64,000 nucleotides of DNA from contig CAUJNA010003297.1 of assembly GCA_963377175.1 (NCBI GenBank), positions 338,691 to 402,690 of the forward strand. Reading direction: 5' to 3'. Positions 22,245 through 33,020 of the stretch are shown here, piece by piece. A program made the position numbers and the translations under genes. Positions within the stretch are counted from its first letter, which is position 1. Each line of letters starts with the position of its first letter. The DNA is from Effrenium voratum. Lineage: Eukaryota; Sar; Dinophyceae; Suessiales; Symbiodiniaceae. Under the pieces are notes generated by a model. It had not been told where the DNA came from. It made no database searches and was given only the letters and a program-made list of their open reading frames with translations.

Positions 22245-24380
22245 ATTGCCTTCCCCCGACTTCCTGACTCGCGCGCTCGGATCTCCAGGCTTGGGGGCTT
22301 GGGCCGCAAGCTGCTTGGCGAAATCGGCCAGTTGGCGATGTGAGGAACGCCAACTGTTCATCCAGTATGGCACTTTCGGTGCAGACCCTGCAGAATGGCT
22401 GTATCGTCTGATGGGCAAGGCGTTCCAAATGTGAACGCTGCACAGTGCACTCAAGACCAGTGGAGAATAGGAAGCAAACACTTGCCCTCTAGACTAGGAC
22501 CACCAAAACGATGCCAGGGAACGGCGGGCGACGTTCCACCCACCTCCAGCAAGATGAAGAGCTCAAGCACGGATGAACCATCTTCGAAGATTCCTGCGTT
22601 GCTTGCCAGTAAAGCAAACCACAAACCTCTGGAGATCAACGGGCACTGCTCCTCACAAGGCTATAAGAGCCCAAACAAGTAGAAGGGGGTTGTTGAGTAC
22701 ATCAAAACCAAATTAAATCAAGATCACATTGTGAGCCAAATGTTGGAAATCGTTCAGCCCCTGACACCACAAATAGCCCAAAACAGGCAGTGCGCACACT
22801 GGTGGTGGCAAATACCCGTCTATGCCCAGGGTAGCGTACATGTTCTGAGAGCCTTAATAGGTTTAGTCATGATTTGGCCTCTGCCTCAACACGGACGAGC
22901 AAGCAAACACAGGAGGACCCAGCTGCAAACTACGATTGGTGCGAAGAACAGGGGACACCAGCCGTCTGGTAACCACACACTCTGCGGCAAGGTCTGAAAG
23001 TGGCTTGCAACTTTTCCCTAATTACAAGTAGCGATGCGCACTTTGAAGGCGTCAGTTTGATGATCGCAACTGTTCCGTACAAGCACAACATTCGCAGAGC
23101 TTTTGAACAACCCTTACGAAAATCCACGGCACGAGTGCCCTCCTTACTCTTGCACCGTGACCGTGGTGGAAAAACTGCGGGCCCGCAGGGCCTCATTTTT
23201 GGAAAGTCGGTGAACAAAAACTGTCAACAGCGCCACGAAATGATGAGATCAGGAGCTTTCGAGGACTGATCTTCCTGAAAAAGCTTTCGATCGTTTTGGT
23301 GGGGCCGGAGAAGGGGGACTTGCCACCTTTGGTGCTTTGGGTGCTGCTCAGCGGTGCTCATTCAACTTCCTTCCCTTTAATTAATAAAATTGTAAACGCC
23401 TCGCGCTGCCCGCTTCGGCCGGTATCAGCGGATTGGCTGGCCTGGGGGGAATTTGGAAAAACAATTCTATGTTAGAGGATCCTTTTGTTGTAGCGGAAGG
23501 GGTGAAAGTACAGACCGCCTTGAGTCGCAGATATTAAACGAATTCGCATTGACGCCCAGGGCCGGGAAGCGGTCAAATCCCTCTTTAGATCATCGATCTT
23601 CCCAACATCTTCGACCCAGAACGCATGAGCGCAAGACTCAATATGCCAAGCGCCCACGGCGGCAGGCCCCCCTGGCTATGGCGGTAGCTCTTAGGGCTGT
23701 AGCCGTAGCCCCTGCAACCACGGCTTGAGTTTTAAGTTCCTGGCACCCACTTTGCGCTGCCACCTACCTGCCTGATTGGCCCAGGCTGCGCCCATGCGAG
23801 GCGGCCCGGCAAAGCTTCTCTGACCGCTCCTCGCAGGCGTTTGCCCACCGAGGAGTTGGCCATATCCATGGAGGCCTCCAGGCAGTCCTTCCCACCAAGC
23901 GAGACCAAATCCGATTTCGAGGATAGGTGGTTTTTGGATGGAACCCTGAAGCAATGGGCAAAGAAATGGGATAATTAGGGTTTACCTTCCTCACGCCAAC
24001 CTATCCCTCTTCCGGGTCTGAGAATAAATAATGCATGCTGCGTGTTGTGTAGTGTGTCAGCTCTGTCCCCACAGAGAGGTCTCCAGTCTGTTTTCACCAG
24101 GGATTGGTTGCTCCATTTGACATGGATCCGTAGGGAATCGCATCCCTCTTCGCAGAAGCTGAAGCAGGTGGTTCGAGTTTGTTCCATCTTCGTGATTGCG
24201 CATGGTCGGGTATGATTCAAGTCTGTGAGCCACCGTGCCACAATATTCCAGTCAAAGGCGTTGAATGGCAAAATTCCAGCAATTCCAGCAATTCCAGCAA
24301 ACCCACCCAAACAACGGGCTGCACACTTCGATCATTGACCTCAACCGGCCAGCTGTCCTCCTCCTTGAAATACTGGATGC
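22245..24380 (-). CDS. Unknown gene, four coding exons
   Basis: Minus exons: 24380-24316 (IQYFKEEDSWPVEVNDRSVQ, AG|GC start, GTTGTT donor), 23875-23768 (LEASMDMANSSVGKRLRGAV region, AG|GCC to CAG|GTAGGT, 36 codons in phase 0), 22593-22544 (IFEDGSSVLELFILLE, AG|GA to GAG|GTGGGT), about 22383-22245 (PYWMNSWRSSHRQLADFAKQ, LAAQAPKPGDP). Each is open with G/C-biased third positions and good splice signals, but joins were not all verified and more than one gene may be present. No family recognised. A plus ORF at 23.79-23.98 kb is a shadow of the second exon. Confidence 0.5.
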
Positions 24381-25150
24381 CTCTGGCGGCAAGAAACAAC
24401 AAAGACTGCCGCACCAACACAACACATGGCAAGCCGAACACTGCAAACAAAATCGACCAAACAAAAAGTTGGTGTGAATGAACACCAATTCCACTTCGAG
24501 AGCTAGCAATCACACCGGCTGCCTGAAAATGCTTCTCACCAGCTCGGCGGCAGTAAACTGGATGTTCACGGACGGACAATGGCACCTTTATGGTGCTTTA
24601 TGTCGTCCGCTGCACGTAGAGAAGCGGGCGACCAAATGACCACAGCAACCACAACAATCACAACTACGCCACCGCCACAGCAGCAACAACTGCTGCTCAC
24701 ATGGGTGCCATATGACATCTCCCCACTTTCATTCCATTGCAACACTAAGCAGGGAGTTGACATGCATAGTTACTGGATATTGAATGCTTCCAGCCACTTG
24801 CTGGGGGCATCAGCATGCATGCCCATCCATAACGTGGTCAAAAGGCCGTCTGATTAATGAGGCTTGCTTGGTTGGCAACAGGTTACCACCATGCAAGACC
24901 CTCGCTCTGATCCTCAAGCATACTGTCAACCCTCGAGGGCTCAACCGTCTCTGCTTGGCGTTAACACTTGGTTGTCTCCATTAGTTTGAGGTGCGGCTGT
25001 CACGAGGAATGTCTCAAATTGTGAATCACCCTTTTGGCGGCTAAGAACAACCAAAAAGTATTTCTGCAGGGAAAAGAAACGCAACCACGCCCAACCAAAA
25101 TCACAGCGCTGGAGCGAACACGCAAACCCCTTCAAAGTTCGAGGGCCCAC

Positions 25151-25233
25151 CTTTTGGCGACATGGCACTCTGAGGTTCCGGACTGCACTGGTTGCCAATG
25201 ATGGCCGGCTTGCTTCCAACAGCCTGTCCCGAG
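25151..25233 (-). CDS. Small exon of unknown family
   Basis: Minus frame LGTGCWKQAGHHWQPVQSGT, SECHVAK, from an AG acceptor to AAAAG|GTGGGC. Two Cys and two His. Lies just 3' of the EDR2-like gene on the same strand. Confidence 0.38.
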
Positions 25234-25403
25234 CTTTGCCAACTCAAAATGTTCCTAGAGACTAAGGGGGGGCATTTGGGACCCCAAAGCTCTGTTTGGC
25301 TGCCCTGTTCTGCTTTGAGAAGAAAACAGACACTGCTAACGGCCCTCTGATCGACTAAGGTCCAACTGTGTCGTCATGTGACGCTCTTCCCAATTCAATG
25401 CGA

Positions 25404-25557
25404 ACCTGAGGCTCGGATCAAAGCACAAGACACGATGAACGATGCCTCAAGCAAAACAAGCTTTCGATCAATGACTGCGGCAAGAAAGTCAAGTCAAACT
25501 CGCGTGGATCACAAAGCTTCAGTTCGAAGGCTGAAGCAGGAAATAGCATGCTTTTGA
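25404..25557 (+). CDS. Possible short plus-strand exon
   Basis: After CCTGAG|GCT the plus frame reads ARIKAQDTMNDASSKTSFRS and continues hydrophilic to TGA. Third-position bias is weak. Opposite to its neighbours; low confidence. Confidence 0.2.
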
Positions 25558-25728
25558 CTGAGGTGTTCCTTGCATGCATGCATGGGTTGTAGCCGCCTAG
25601 CAGGTGACCGTTGGTGAACACAAACTGGTCAAAACATTGCAAATGACGCTGATTGATGAAACATGAAGCAATGAGCCAACCTTCTCGCGGTATTGTCTCC
25701 TTGACTCCACATTTATTAAGAACCTAAA

Positions 25729-28185
25729 TCAACTTTCCGCATCGACCGCCTGCTTCAGCATGAAGGAGCCTTCCAGCACGCGAGCGATGAGCTTTAGGCC
25801 TGCTTCGGCAATGAATCGGGGGATCGCAAGAATGGGTGGCCATCGATTTGCCAGGGTTCTTTGAATTTGCTCCGCACTGCAAGGAGGGGCCAGACATGCA
25901 GCATCTGTTGGACGTTGACTGCCCTCATCCCTATGATGCCTGAAATAGGTTCAACAGCTGAACCACTGAAGCCTCTTGTAGCGAGAAAGTGGCTTTGGCA
26001 AAGGTTCCGGAGTCAACCTAGCCTGGTAAGGTCATGCACAGTGCCCATGCTCTGAGAAGCCGGCGTCGGCTACGATCCTCATTGCTCATCTCGTGCACAA
26101 ACCTCACCGAGATTGTACGGTGCGTGGCAAAGCCTGCCATCATGTTGACAACCGGTGGATGCTGCAATCAAATACATCATGGGCGAGATCAGTGCCGACA
26201 CGAATCATGGCTTGTCATGGTAAACCAACGATTCTGGCAATCGGATGCACCCTGCACGCGGCATTGCCATCCCCCATGTCAGCAGGCCTACGAAAGTGCA
26301 GCCCTTGCGCGCTGTCCAGCCAATCTGCTGCCTGCATGGCCGGGCGGTGGCAAGACATACTCAGGATCAAACGTCAAGTTGCTGGCAGGTTTGGCAACGC
26401 TTTCAGCCTCTGCAAGTCAATTCACGGGACCCCGTCCCTATGGCCCCTCACACGTCCATGCGTCACGCCAGGGCAACCTGAGCATCTTGCGCCTCTGGCA
26501 AAGACCAGCTGATGATGAGCTGCACATCGGGCAGTCGAAAGTTCAGGATGAAAGAGAACCCATTGCCTGCGGGTGGAAAAAAGCACCCATGGCATAGCAT
26601 CTCATGCCGGCTTTCTTGCAACATATAGCTCCAGTCAACAATGGTTACTGGTAGTTGATAGTGGTGGCCCTAAGTCTGGCATGTCCAAGGCTGTTAAGTA
26701 CATCAAGCCTTGAACACCGAATGCTGAGCGTGTCAAGTGCATCAGAAGGCAAGTCAATTGCTGCGCAGTGGAGACAAGAAAATGACCCTTGAGCGCTGTG
26801 ATTGCCACTGAACTCTTCTCTTATGACAGCTTCGATTGCTTGTGGGGGCAATGATAGTAGGGGCTGTCAGCTGGACCATCAGTCGAGACACACTCTGCAG
26901 GGAAACGTCCATCAATCAGATTCAACAAGCAGTCATTTGGCCAAACCACACATGCTATCTTCAAAACTCCTGGCTCCCCGGCCAGAAAAACATGATCACT
27001 ACACCAAGTAGCTACTTCGCATCAGCGACAACTTCTGCACCTCCCAACCTGGGTGGACCGCCCGGCCTCGGAAGTGGCACTTTGGGCTGCGGCAGTAGCA
27101 CTCCAGCTCCTGAAATGAGACGAGAGATGAGAAAGCTGTGGACATGCCCATCCCCCCAACACAGGGTTGTGGAATCAAGGGGTTTATTCCCACTTGTGTG
27201 ATACAAGGGAATCTCCCCCTGTATATGGGGTGTTAGTCTTTGGGAAACCCTTTTTGTTGTATCACAGAAGTGGTCATTTCCCACAACCCTGCCCCAACAC
27301 CAACTAGGAAAACCCGAACTGACGGCATTAACGGGAAGGCACGGCATAACACTTATGCCATCACAACAGTATGCAGGGTGTCGAATTGTTTCAGACGGGA
27401 CTGATTTGTTGCCATCAGCTTCTGCTGGGCTTGGACAACTATATGTGCTCTACATTCTGAGGGTGTTGTCAAATCTCCAATGTTGCTTCCTAACAATTGC
27501 TGACTTCTTCTGACTGTGAGATGAAACCAAAGCCATAGCCACCGTCGCAAAGAAGGCCCCCCCCTCCCCGGGCTGACGATAATCACCAAGTGTACCGATT
27601 CCTGTTGCACGGCGTCCGATGCTTATTCTGGGCTTGAACGTCTGATCAGAACACGGCCACCTTCGCGATGTAATCTTAAAATCTGTCGCCCAGGGCTGTC
27701 CCGACCCGGGAGCAAGTCAGCGCCATCGAGAGCCAACATAGGGCTCTTGCTCTCGCACTTCCTGGGCTTGGAGTAATTTGCAGCTCCCCATTCATTGCTC
27801 AATGTGCGCTCACAACCTCAAAGCTCGGGTCGAGCTTTTCTTATCAAGCTTCAGTTGCCAGCATTCTCTCAAGCATGACGTTGCAGGGGTCTCATGAGCA
27901 AAGCCTTGCCTGTGCCGCCTTTTGGGGGATACCAAATCCCCCGTACCATAAGCGGAAGGAGGGCGGGTGTCGCCCAATTCCATTTATCTAGTTAGTCTTC
28001 CCCATAAAAGGGAAAATGGAACCGTAAATGGAATGCAGAATTAACCCCCTCATTTTTTTGGGTGGGGGATGTACCAAAAAAGGCTCCGAAATGCCCCCAT
28101 TGTGGACCTCCCAAAGGAAGAAAGTGGACGGCACGATGCTACCGGCAAGGCTCTTGCGGTCCACCAGGTACTCCGCGCCCCGCAC
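25729..28185 (-). CDS. EDR2-like DUF1336 protein, C-terminal domain
   Basis: DUF1336 is the C-terminal domain of EDR2-type proteins, which in plants also carry PH and START lipid-binding domains. Exons: 28185-28133 (VRGAEYLVDRKSLAGSI), 27761-27706 (KCESKSPMLALDGADLLP), 27109-27049 (ELECYCRSPKCHFRGRAVHP), 26566-26478 (NGFSFILNFRLPDVQLIISW), 26331-26256 (ending RRPADMGDGNAA), 25799-25729 (LKLIARVLEGSFMLKQAVD, stop). The family signatures are vRG..Yl.DkkK, p...L.gvDl, FivN.qvP and the terminal rlKLIp.vveG.w.vk.AVg. Phases agree at 28133/27761, 27049/26566, 26478/26331 and 26256/25799; the join 27706/27109 is off, so a small exon or other donor is missing. Donors GC at 28133 and 26256, GT at 27049 and 26478. 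Upstream START/PH exons were not found. Confidence 0.82.
27162..27291. repeat. Foldback (inverted repeat) element
   Basis: Outer arms CAGGGTTGTGG (27162) and CCACAACCCTG (27281-27291); inner arms CACTTGTGTGATACAA (27191) and TTGTATCACAGAAGTG (27257). Lies in the EDR2-like intron upstream of the 27109 exon. MITE-like hairpin. Confidence 0.7.
27985..28132. mobile_element. Introner-like element, EDR2-like gene
   Basis: Plus strand ATAAAAGGGAAAATGGAACC, then ATTAACCCCCTCATTTTTTTGG. Occupies the intron directly after the first modelled EDR2-like exon. Confidence 0.5.
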
Positions 28186-28419
28186 CTGAGGAAATAAAGA
28201 CAATGACAACGCACGTGTCACGCACCTGTGAGCCGTGATTAGAGCAAGGTGTCATTCTTGGTGCGGGTCCCTTAATGAAAGCTTGGACAAGTAAAGGAAT
28301 CGGTTTCGGCAGAAACCTCTATGGATATGCTTGTCCTAGGTTCTGTAACTCTGGCAACCATTGGGTGATGGTTTCGCGGATATTCCCACGAATGACTTCG
28401 TATGCAATAATGGAAAAAG

Positions 28420-29255
28420 AGCTCTATCATGTGCGCGTGTTTGCGTGTGCGTGTGCTTGTGGGCATGCAGGCGTGCGGGCGGGCGGGCGGGCAGGCCTGC
28501 GGGCCTGCGGGCGTGTTTGTGTGAATGCTTGTGTATGCTTGTATATGCTTGTGTGTGTGTGTCTCTGTGTGTCTGTGTGTCTGTGTGTCTGTGTGTCTGT
28601 GTGTCGGTGTGTCTGTGTGTCTGTGTGTCTGTGTCTGTGTGTCTGTGTGTCTGTGTGTCTGTGTGTCTGTGTGTCTGTGTGTCTGTGTCTGTGTCTCTGT
28701 GTCTCTGTGTCTCTGTGTCTCTGTGTCTCTGTGTCTCTGTGTCTCTGTGTCTCTGTGTCTCTGTGTCTCTGTGTGTCTGTGTGTCTGTGTGTCTGTGTCT
28801 GTGTCTGTGTGTGTTTGTTTGTTTGTTTGTTTGTTTGTTTGTTTGTTTGTTTGTGTTTGTATGTGCGGTTGCGTGTGGGTGCTTGTGTGCGTGCTTGTGT
28901 GCGTGCGTGTTTGTGTGTGTGTGTGCGTGTGTGTGTGTGCTTGTGTGCTTGTGTGCTTGTGTGCTTATGTACTTGTGTGCTTGTGTGCTTGTGTGCGTGT
29001 GTGCGTGTGTGTGTGTGTGGGCGAGTGCGTGCGTGCGTGCTTGTGTGGATGCTTGTGAATGTTTGTGTGTTTGTGTGAGTGTTTTTGTTTGTGTGTGTGT
29101 GTGTTTGCGCATTTGTGCGTGCACGTGCGTGAGCATGTGCGGGTGCGTGTGCGTGTGGGGGTGTGGGGGTGTGGGGGTGTTTGTGTGTGTGTGTGTCTGT
29201 TTGTGGCTTTGTGGGTTTTGTGTCTTTGCGTGTGTGTGTGTGTGTGTGAAACCAA
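28420..29255. repeat. TG-rich microsatellite block, about 0.8 kb
   Basis: Plus strand TGTGTC, TGTCTC, TTTG, TGCGTG and TGCTTG repeats in sequential blocks. The open frames of 170-310 codons on both strands here are simple-repeat artefacts. Confidence 0.98.
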
Positions 29256-29299
29256 CCAGGATTCAAAAACAAAACGAGGGATTCTCCTGAATTGACACA

Positions 29300-30900
29300 T
29301 TCCCTATTGCAACGATGCTAAAATTTGGCTGAGACAAAAAGCATCGGCCTTGATGCCTGCACCGTCAGCTTCGTCCCAACCTCGCAGCAGCGATTGAAAT
29401 TTGCATCACGTGAGCTACAGTAAAAAAGTTACGTTGTCCGCGCTGGACATGGACAATTCATGAGGTCCCCTGATTCTTTGCGTGTGGGAAATTTGGAAAC
29501 TCCCCATGTCCGTCCGATGAAAGATAGACTACTGGAAATGTTGGTGAACCTCATGTGTCTAATCACCCTGAGAATTATTATCCTTTTGTTCGACGTTAAA
29601 CATTGAAAAACATACCGCGCGACTGGAAACTGAGGCACCACGTTATACCGAATCAGAATCTTCCGCCAATTTCTTTCAGTCTTGGTCTGGCACACCCTGT
29701 GCAAGTATCAGCTTGTCATGTCTACCCAAATACTCTTTACGAAGAAAGTCCTTGATCCTTAGCCCACGAATAAGTAGAGACTCCCACAATACAACTACAG
29801 CAGCTTGACGACCGGCCAGTCTAGTAAAGGTAGAACAGCTCTTTGAGCAGAGCAAGGAGCCTGTGTTGTCAACACTATCCGCACAACTGCGATATCAAAG
29901 CAGGTTCAACCGCACTGCTCTGTCTTGGTACTCACCTCGCACATGTTGATCCTGCTGCAATGCGTGGCTTGTGCGCCATCTCCTTGTGTGTGTGTCTCTC
30001 TCTCTCTCTCTTTCTTTTTTGTGGTTGCATCTCTCCCTCTCTCTCTCGGTCCCCCTGGGTCCACCTCTCAACTGAAGTCCCGCGCAGTGCTTTTGATCAG
30101 CGTTGGCTCGACGAGGAAAGGATGGGATGTCATCATAATCCTGACCATGCCAACAAGAAATCTTGGTGGATCACTGTATATGAACATGAATGTCATGAAT
30201 GTGATCGAGGTGAAGTAGGTCGGAATAGTAGAAACGATGTTGCATCTAATCATATCTAATCTAATCTATGCATTTGAGAGTGAGAGTGGAAACTACTCGC
30301 GCTGGCTCTCGCCCTCTCTCTCTCTCTCTATCTATTCTTGTCTTCATTGCAAGGCAGTATAGCCGCTAGCCCACTTGACACTGCACTTGTTTCAACTAGC
30401 AAGGTGTGCTTCCCTGCGTTGCAACAATTGGCTGCAAGACATTACATCAAACATGCGCATGGAATCAATTCGTATATCCATAGCGCACCCTGACATCGGT
30501 ACCCAATTTGTTTACAATCCCTCGCTCAGTGCTGAGGAAACCAATTGTGAAAGGAAAACAGGCACCCGGCGCATCGCACAGTCACGCCATCGTGTGCCTC
30601 ATCAGTAGCTGGCACGGAGCAGCAAATGAGAGCTGGGCACAGGACGCCTGGAGGAAAAGCAAACCTGGCCGCAATGGGCCACAGATTGCACTGAACATCT
30701 TCAACGGTGGATGTCCATCAAAACGGCAAAGACTTGAAACATATTTTTATGTCATCCATCCAAAGGATTGCCTGACCAGTCGGAGACAAGCTCCAGTATC
30801 CTGGTGACAGCCAATACCAATGACAGCGGATGGACATGGGCAGGCCAGGCTACATCATGCAAGACAAAATCGTAATGACAGAAAGTCATGAAGAGCGTGC
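29300..30900. other. No supported gene
   Basis: Contains (TC)n tracts near 29995-30045 and 30315-30330. Plus frames at 30.07-30.25 kb (FDQRWLDEERMGCHHNPDH) are readable but lack codon bias and splice signals. Confidence 0.5.
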
Positions 30901-31012
30901 CATGTAAGTTTCCCCCCTCCCCCCGCACACCCCATTTCCCAGCCCCAAGCATGCTCTAAGTCCAGAAGCCCTAAGCTTTTTGAAGCTGGCTGGCACACAT
31001 CTGCGCAACAGG

Positions 31013-31399
31013 TCAAGGCCACGAGTCAAATTCACGCTGCTCGTACTGCTCCCAAAAGTCGTCCTCCTCGTCCTGGACAAAGGTCAAACAAGTCGAAAAG
31101 CGACAGGGAGCTGGAAAACTGTCAGGTAGTCGGTCCGACATGCTATATGTGACTGTCTCTGTCTCGCTGAGGCATGCACCTCTTTTTGTCAATAACAAGT
31201 ACAAACATCACCTCAGAAAACCGGAAATCAAACAAACTCGAGTGACTTCATTGGGAATATTTGGGAATTGTGGATCCTCGCTCAGATTTGCCTTCAAGCA
31301 GCTGGACCAAACATAGACCCCCTACAATCGTCATGTACAGTACGCTCGTGACAGAAAGAATCACACGGAGAAGGGGCAGGGTGCGCCGCGCATACTTGC
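31013..31399 (-). CDS. Membrane protein with acidic C-terminus, last exons
   Basis: Terminal exon 31072-31013: GTCCAG|GAC to TGA, reading DEEDDFWEQYEQREFDSWP. Upstream exon 31399-31292: CGGAG|GCAAG to TTGAAG|GCAAAT, reading KYARRTLPLLRVILSVTSVL then YMTIVGGLCLVQLLE, a transmembrane helix. A further hydrophobic frame (VSLLVLLPNSVAAVRDRVL) lies just upstream but is separated by TGA. The two exons do not join in phase directly (1 out, 0 in), so another exon intervenes. The plus ORF ending KLRQRTRSLTAATELG is antisense and judged a shadow. No family recognised. Confidence 0.5.
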
Positions 31400-31676
31400 C
31401 TCCGAAGCTGCGTCAGAGGACTCGGTCTCTGACTGCCGCAACCGAGTTGGGCAGCAGCACCAGCAGCGACACCTGCGAGGCTTAGATGTGCAGGGTGTTC
31501 CGTTTCTACTGGGATCCCTATATTGGCCTTAACTTTTCCTCGGTGTCTAAAGTTGCCTGTGTCTTCCCCTCAACACATCACCACCGGGAACTCACGTTAC
31601 AGCCGAAAAGATGCCGATTAAGATCACCAAACATGGAAATATGGCCAATTCTGGTGGATGACGGCTGATATGCTGC

Positions 31677-32189
31677 TCAACAAGTTGTGCTGGTACGTGT
31701 TTTCCAACGTTCTTCCTGGTGGTTCAAGGCATCATTGCGGATATCATAGTGAAAGTGGCTTTCTCCAGTTTGGGCCAGGGTCTGAAGGGTTGGGGCACCG
31801 GGCATTGGAGCTTGTGTTGTGCAAAGGCATTTGTGGAAAATGGCATCAGTGATTGAATAGAATCGGCTACCAGCATGCACGGCAAGGTGTTCAGGGCAAA
31901 GGGCTGTCAAATGGTTCTCGGTTGGGGGTTCTGAGACAAGTGTGTTGACCACTGGTAAGAGCGTTGGAAATACGTACCAGTACACGTTTAGAATCTCAGC
32001 AAGGCGGTGGTTCTTATCCAACCCTAATAAACCTAGAGAACAGCCTTGTTGACATCTGCAATTGTCGCACTCTTTACAAGTCGTGAAAAAGCCTTTGTCG
32101 CTTTTTTTGCATAGTGATGTACAGGTGGGTGCAACGTACAACTGTGTAACCACTTCGCTGTTGGTGCAGCCATGATTGTCCCTAACCAC
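31677..32189 (-). CDS. 170-codon open frame with Cys-rich start, hypothetical
   Basis: Minus ORF from ATG at 32189 to TGA. The N-terminal third has spaced cysteines (CTSLCKK, FFTTCKECDNCRCQQGC); the rest is mixed. Codon bias is weak, unlike firm exons nearby. It could be an intronless or retrocopied gene, or a chance frame; it is among the longest non-repeat frames in the window. Confidence 0.28.
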   Translation of the reverse strand: MVRDNHGCTNSEVVTQLYVAPTCTSLCKKSDKGFFTTCKECDNCRCQQGCSLGLLGLDKNHRLAEILNVYWYVFPTLLPVVNTLVSEPPTENHLTALCPEHLAVHAGSRFYSITDAIFHKCLCTTQAPMPGAPTLQTLAQTGESHFHYDIRNDALNHQEERWKTRTSTTC

Positions 32190-32368
32190 CTAAATGATGC
32201 AGACTAGCCATGAAGAACTGATTAAACATCCTCCTGGCTGCAAGACAAGAGACGACTTCCGAAAGCAGCCTCTGAAGTTGCAGTGAAATTGGAAACAAAC
32301 GACGTTAGCAACTGCATGTATCAACTCATTGCCACCCGTGCATGCAAAGACTAGAACACGTTAAGACG

Positions 32369-32671
32369 TCAACCATGCGCCATCGCCACTCGCCCTGCAT
32401 CTAGCTGGCCGGCCTCATATGATTGCCATAGCGTCGCAAGGCTGCTCCCAAGGCCAGTTGTAAACGTGCAAGCTATAGCTGCAGTGGCATTGCAAAGCTC
32501 CGATAGTTCGTAATCCAGTTCTCTGGCATCGATCACTGAAAGCCACCGCACAGACGACATGCTGAAAACAATACGTTTGTCAACACAGGTGACGAAACTA
32601 GCAGAATTATTGGGCAATGGACATGCTGTCAGCTCTTGAATTGAAACTGCACTTGTCTGCTGTTGTTTCAT
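32369..32671 (-). CDS. 100-codon open frame, hypothetical
   Basis: Minus ORF beginning MKQQQTSAVSIQELTACPL and containing VIDARELDYELSELCNATAA. Balanced composition, weak codon bias, no splice signals evaluated. Immediately 3' of the legumain gene. Confidence 0.2.
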   Translation of the reverse strand: MKQQQTSAVSIQELTACPLPNNSASFVTCVDKRIVFSMSSVRWLSVIDARELDYELSELCNATAAIACTFTTGLGSSLATLWQSYEAGQLDAGRVAMAHG

Positions 32672-33020
32672 CGAGCCTCATCCATCCGCAGCAAATGCTC
32701 TGACATCACATGGGTGTTCTACACGTCGCATCCATGCAACTCTGGCACATCCACATGCAGAGGTCCCGTCACGTCCAATTGCCAACCAAACTAAGAAGTG
32801 AGCTAGGCTCTGTGCGACATCCAGGACATGCAAGATCGTTTTTTGGCTCCAGATCAAGTCTTGCTTGCTGGCTGAAGCTGCTACTGTATTGATTAGATCT
32901 GCATGTGCCAAGCGCACAGAAGCAAATCAGCGCAACACACATATTGATTGACAGGCTTCTGTCATAAGTTGTCTGAACAGCTGTTTCAAATCCAGCTGGC
33001 TGGTCCAGCTGGCTCAGACC

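Noticed and set aside
23790..23978. Plus frame ending ETKSDFEDRWFLDGTLKQW and stop
   Set aside because: Overlaps a minus exon of exactly 36 codons with AG|GCC acceptor and CAG|GTAGGT donor, stronger third-position bias and the strand of its neighbours.
26034..26597. 187-codon plus ORF
   Set aside because: Antisense to two EDR2-like exons that match DUF1336 and join in phase; a shadow.
28275..29300. Open frames of 170-310 codons on both strands
   Set aside because: Entirely built from TG/CA-type simple repeats; Cys/Val or Thr/His runs, no real protein.
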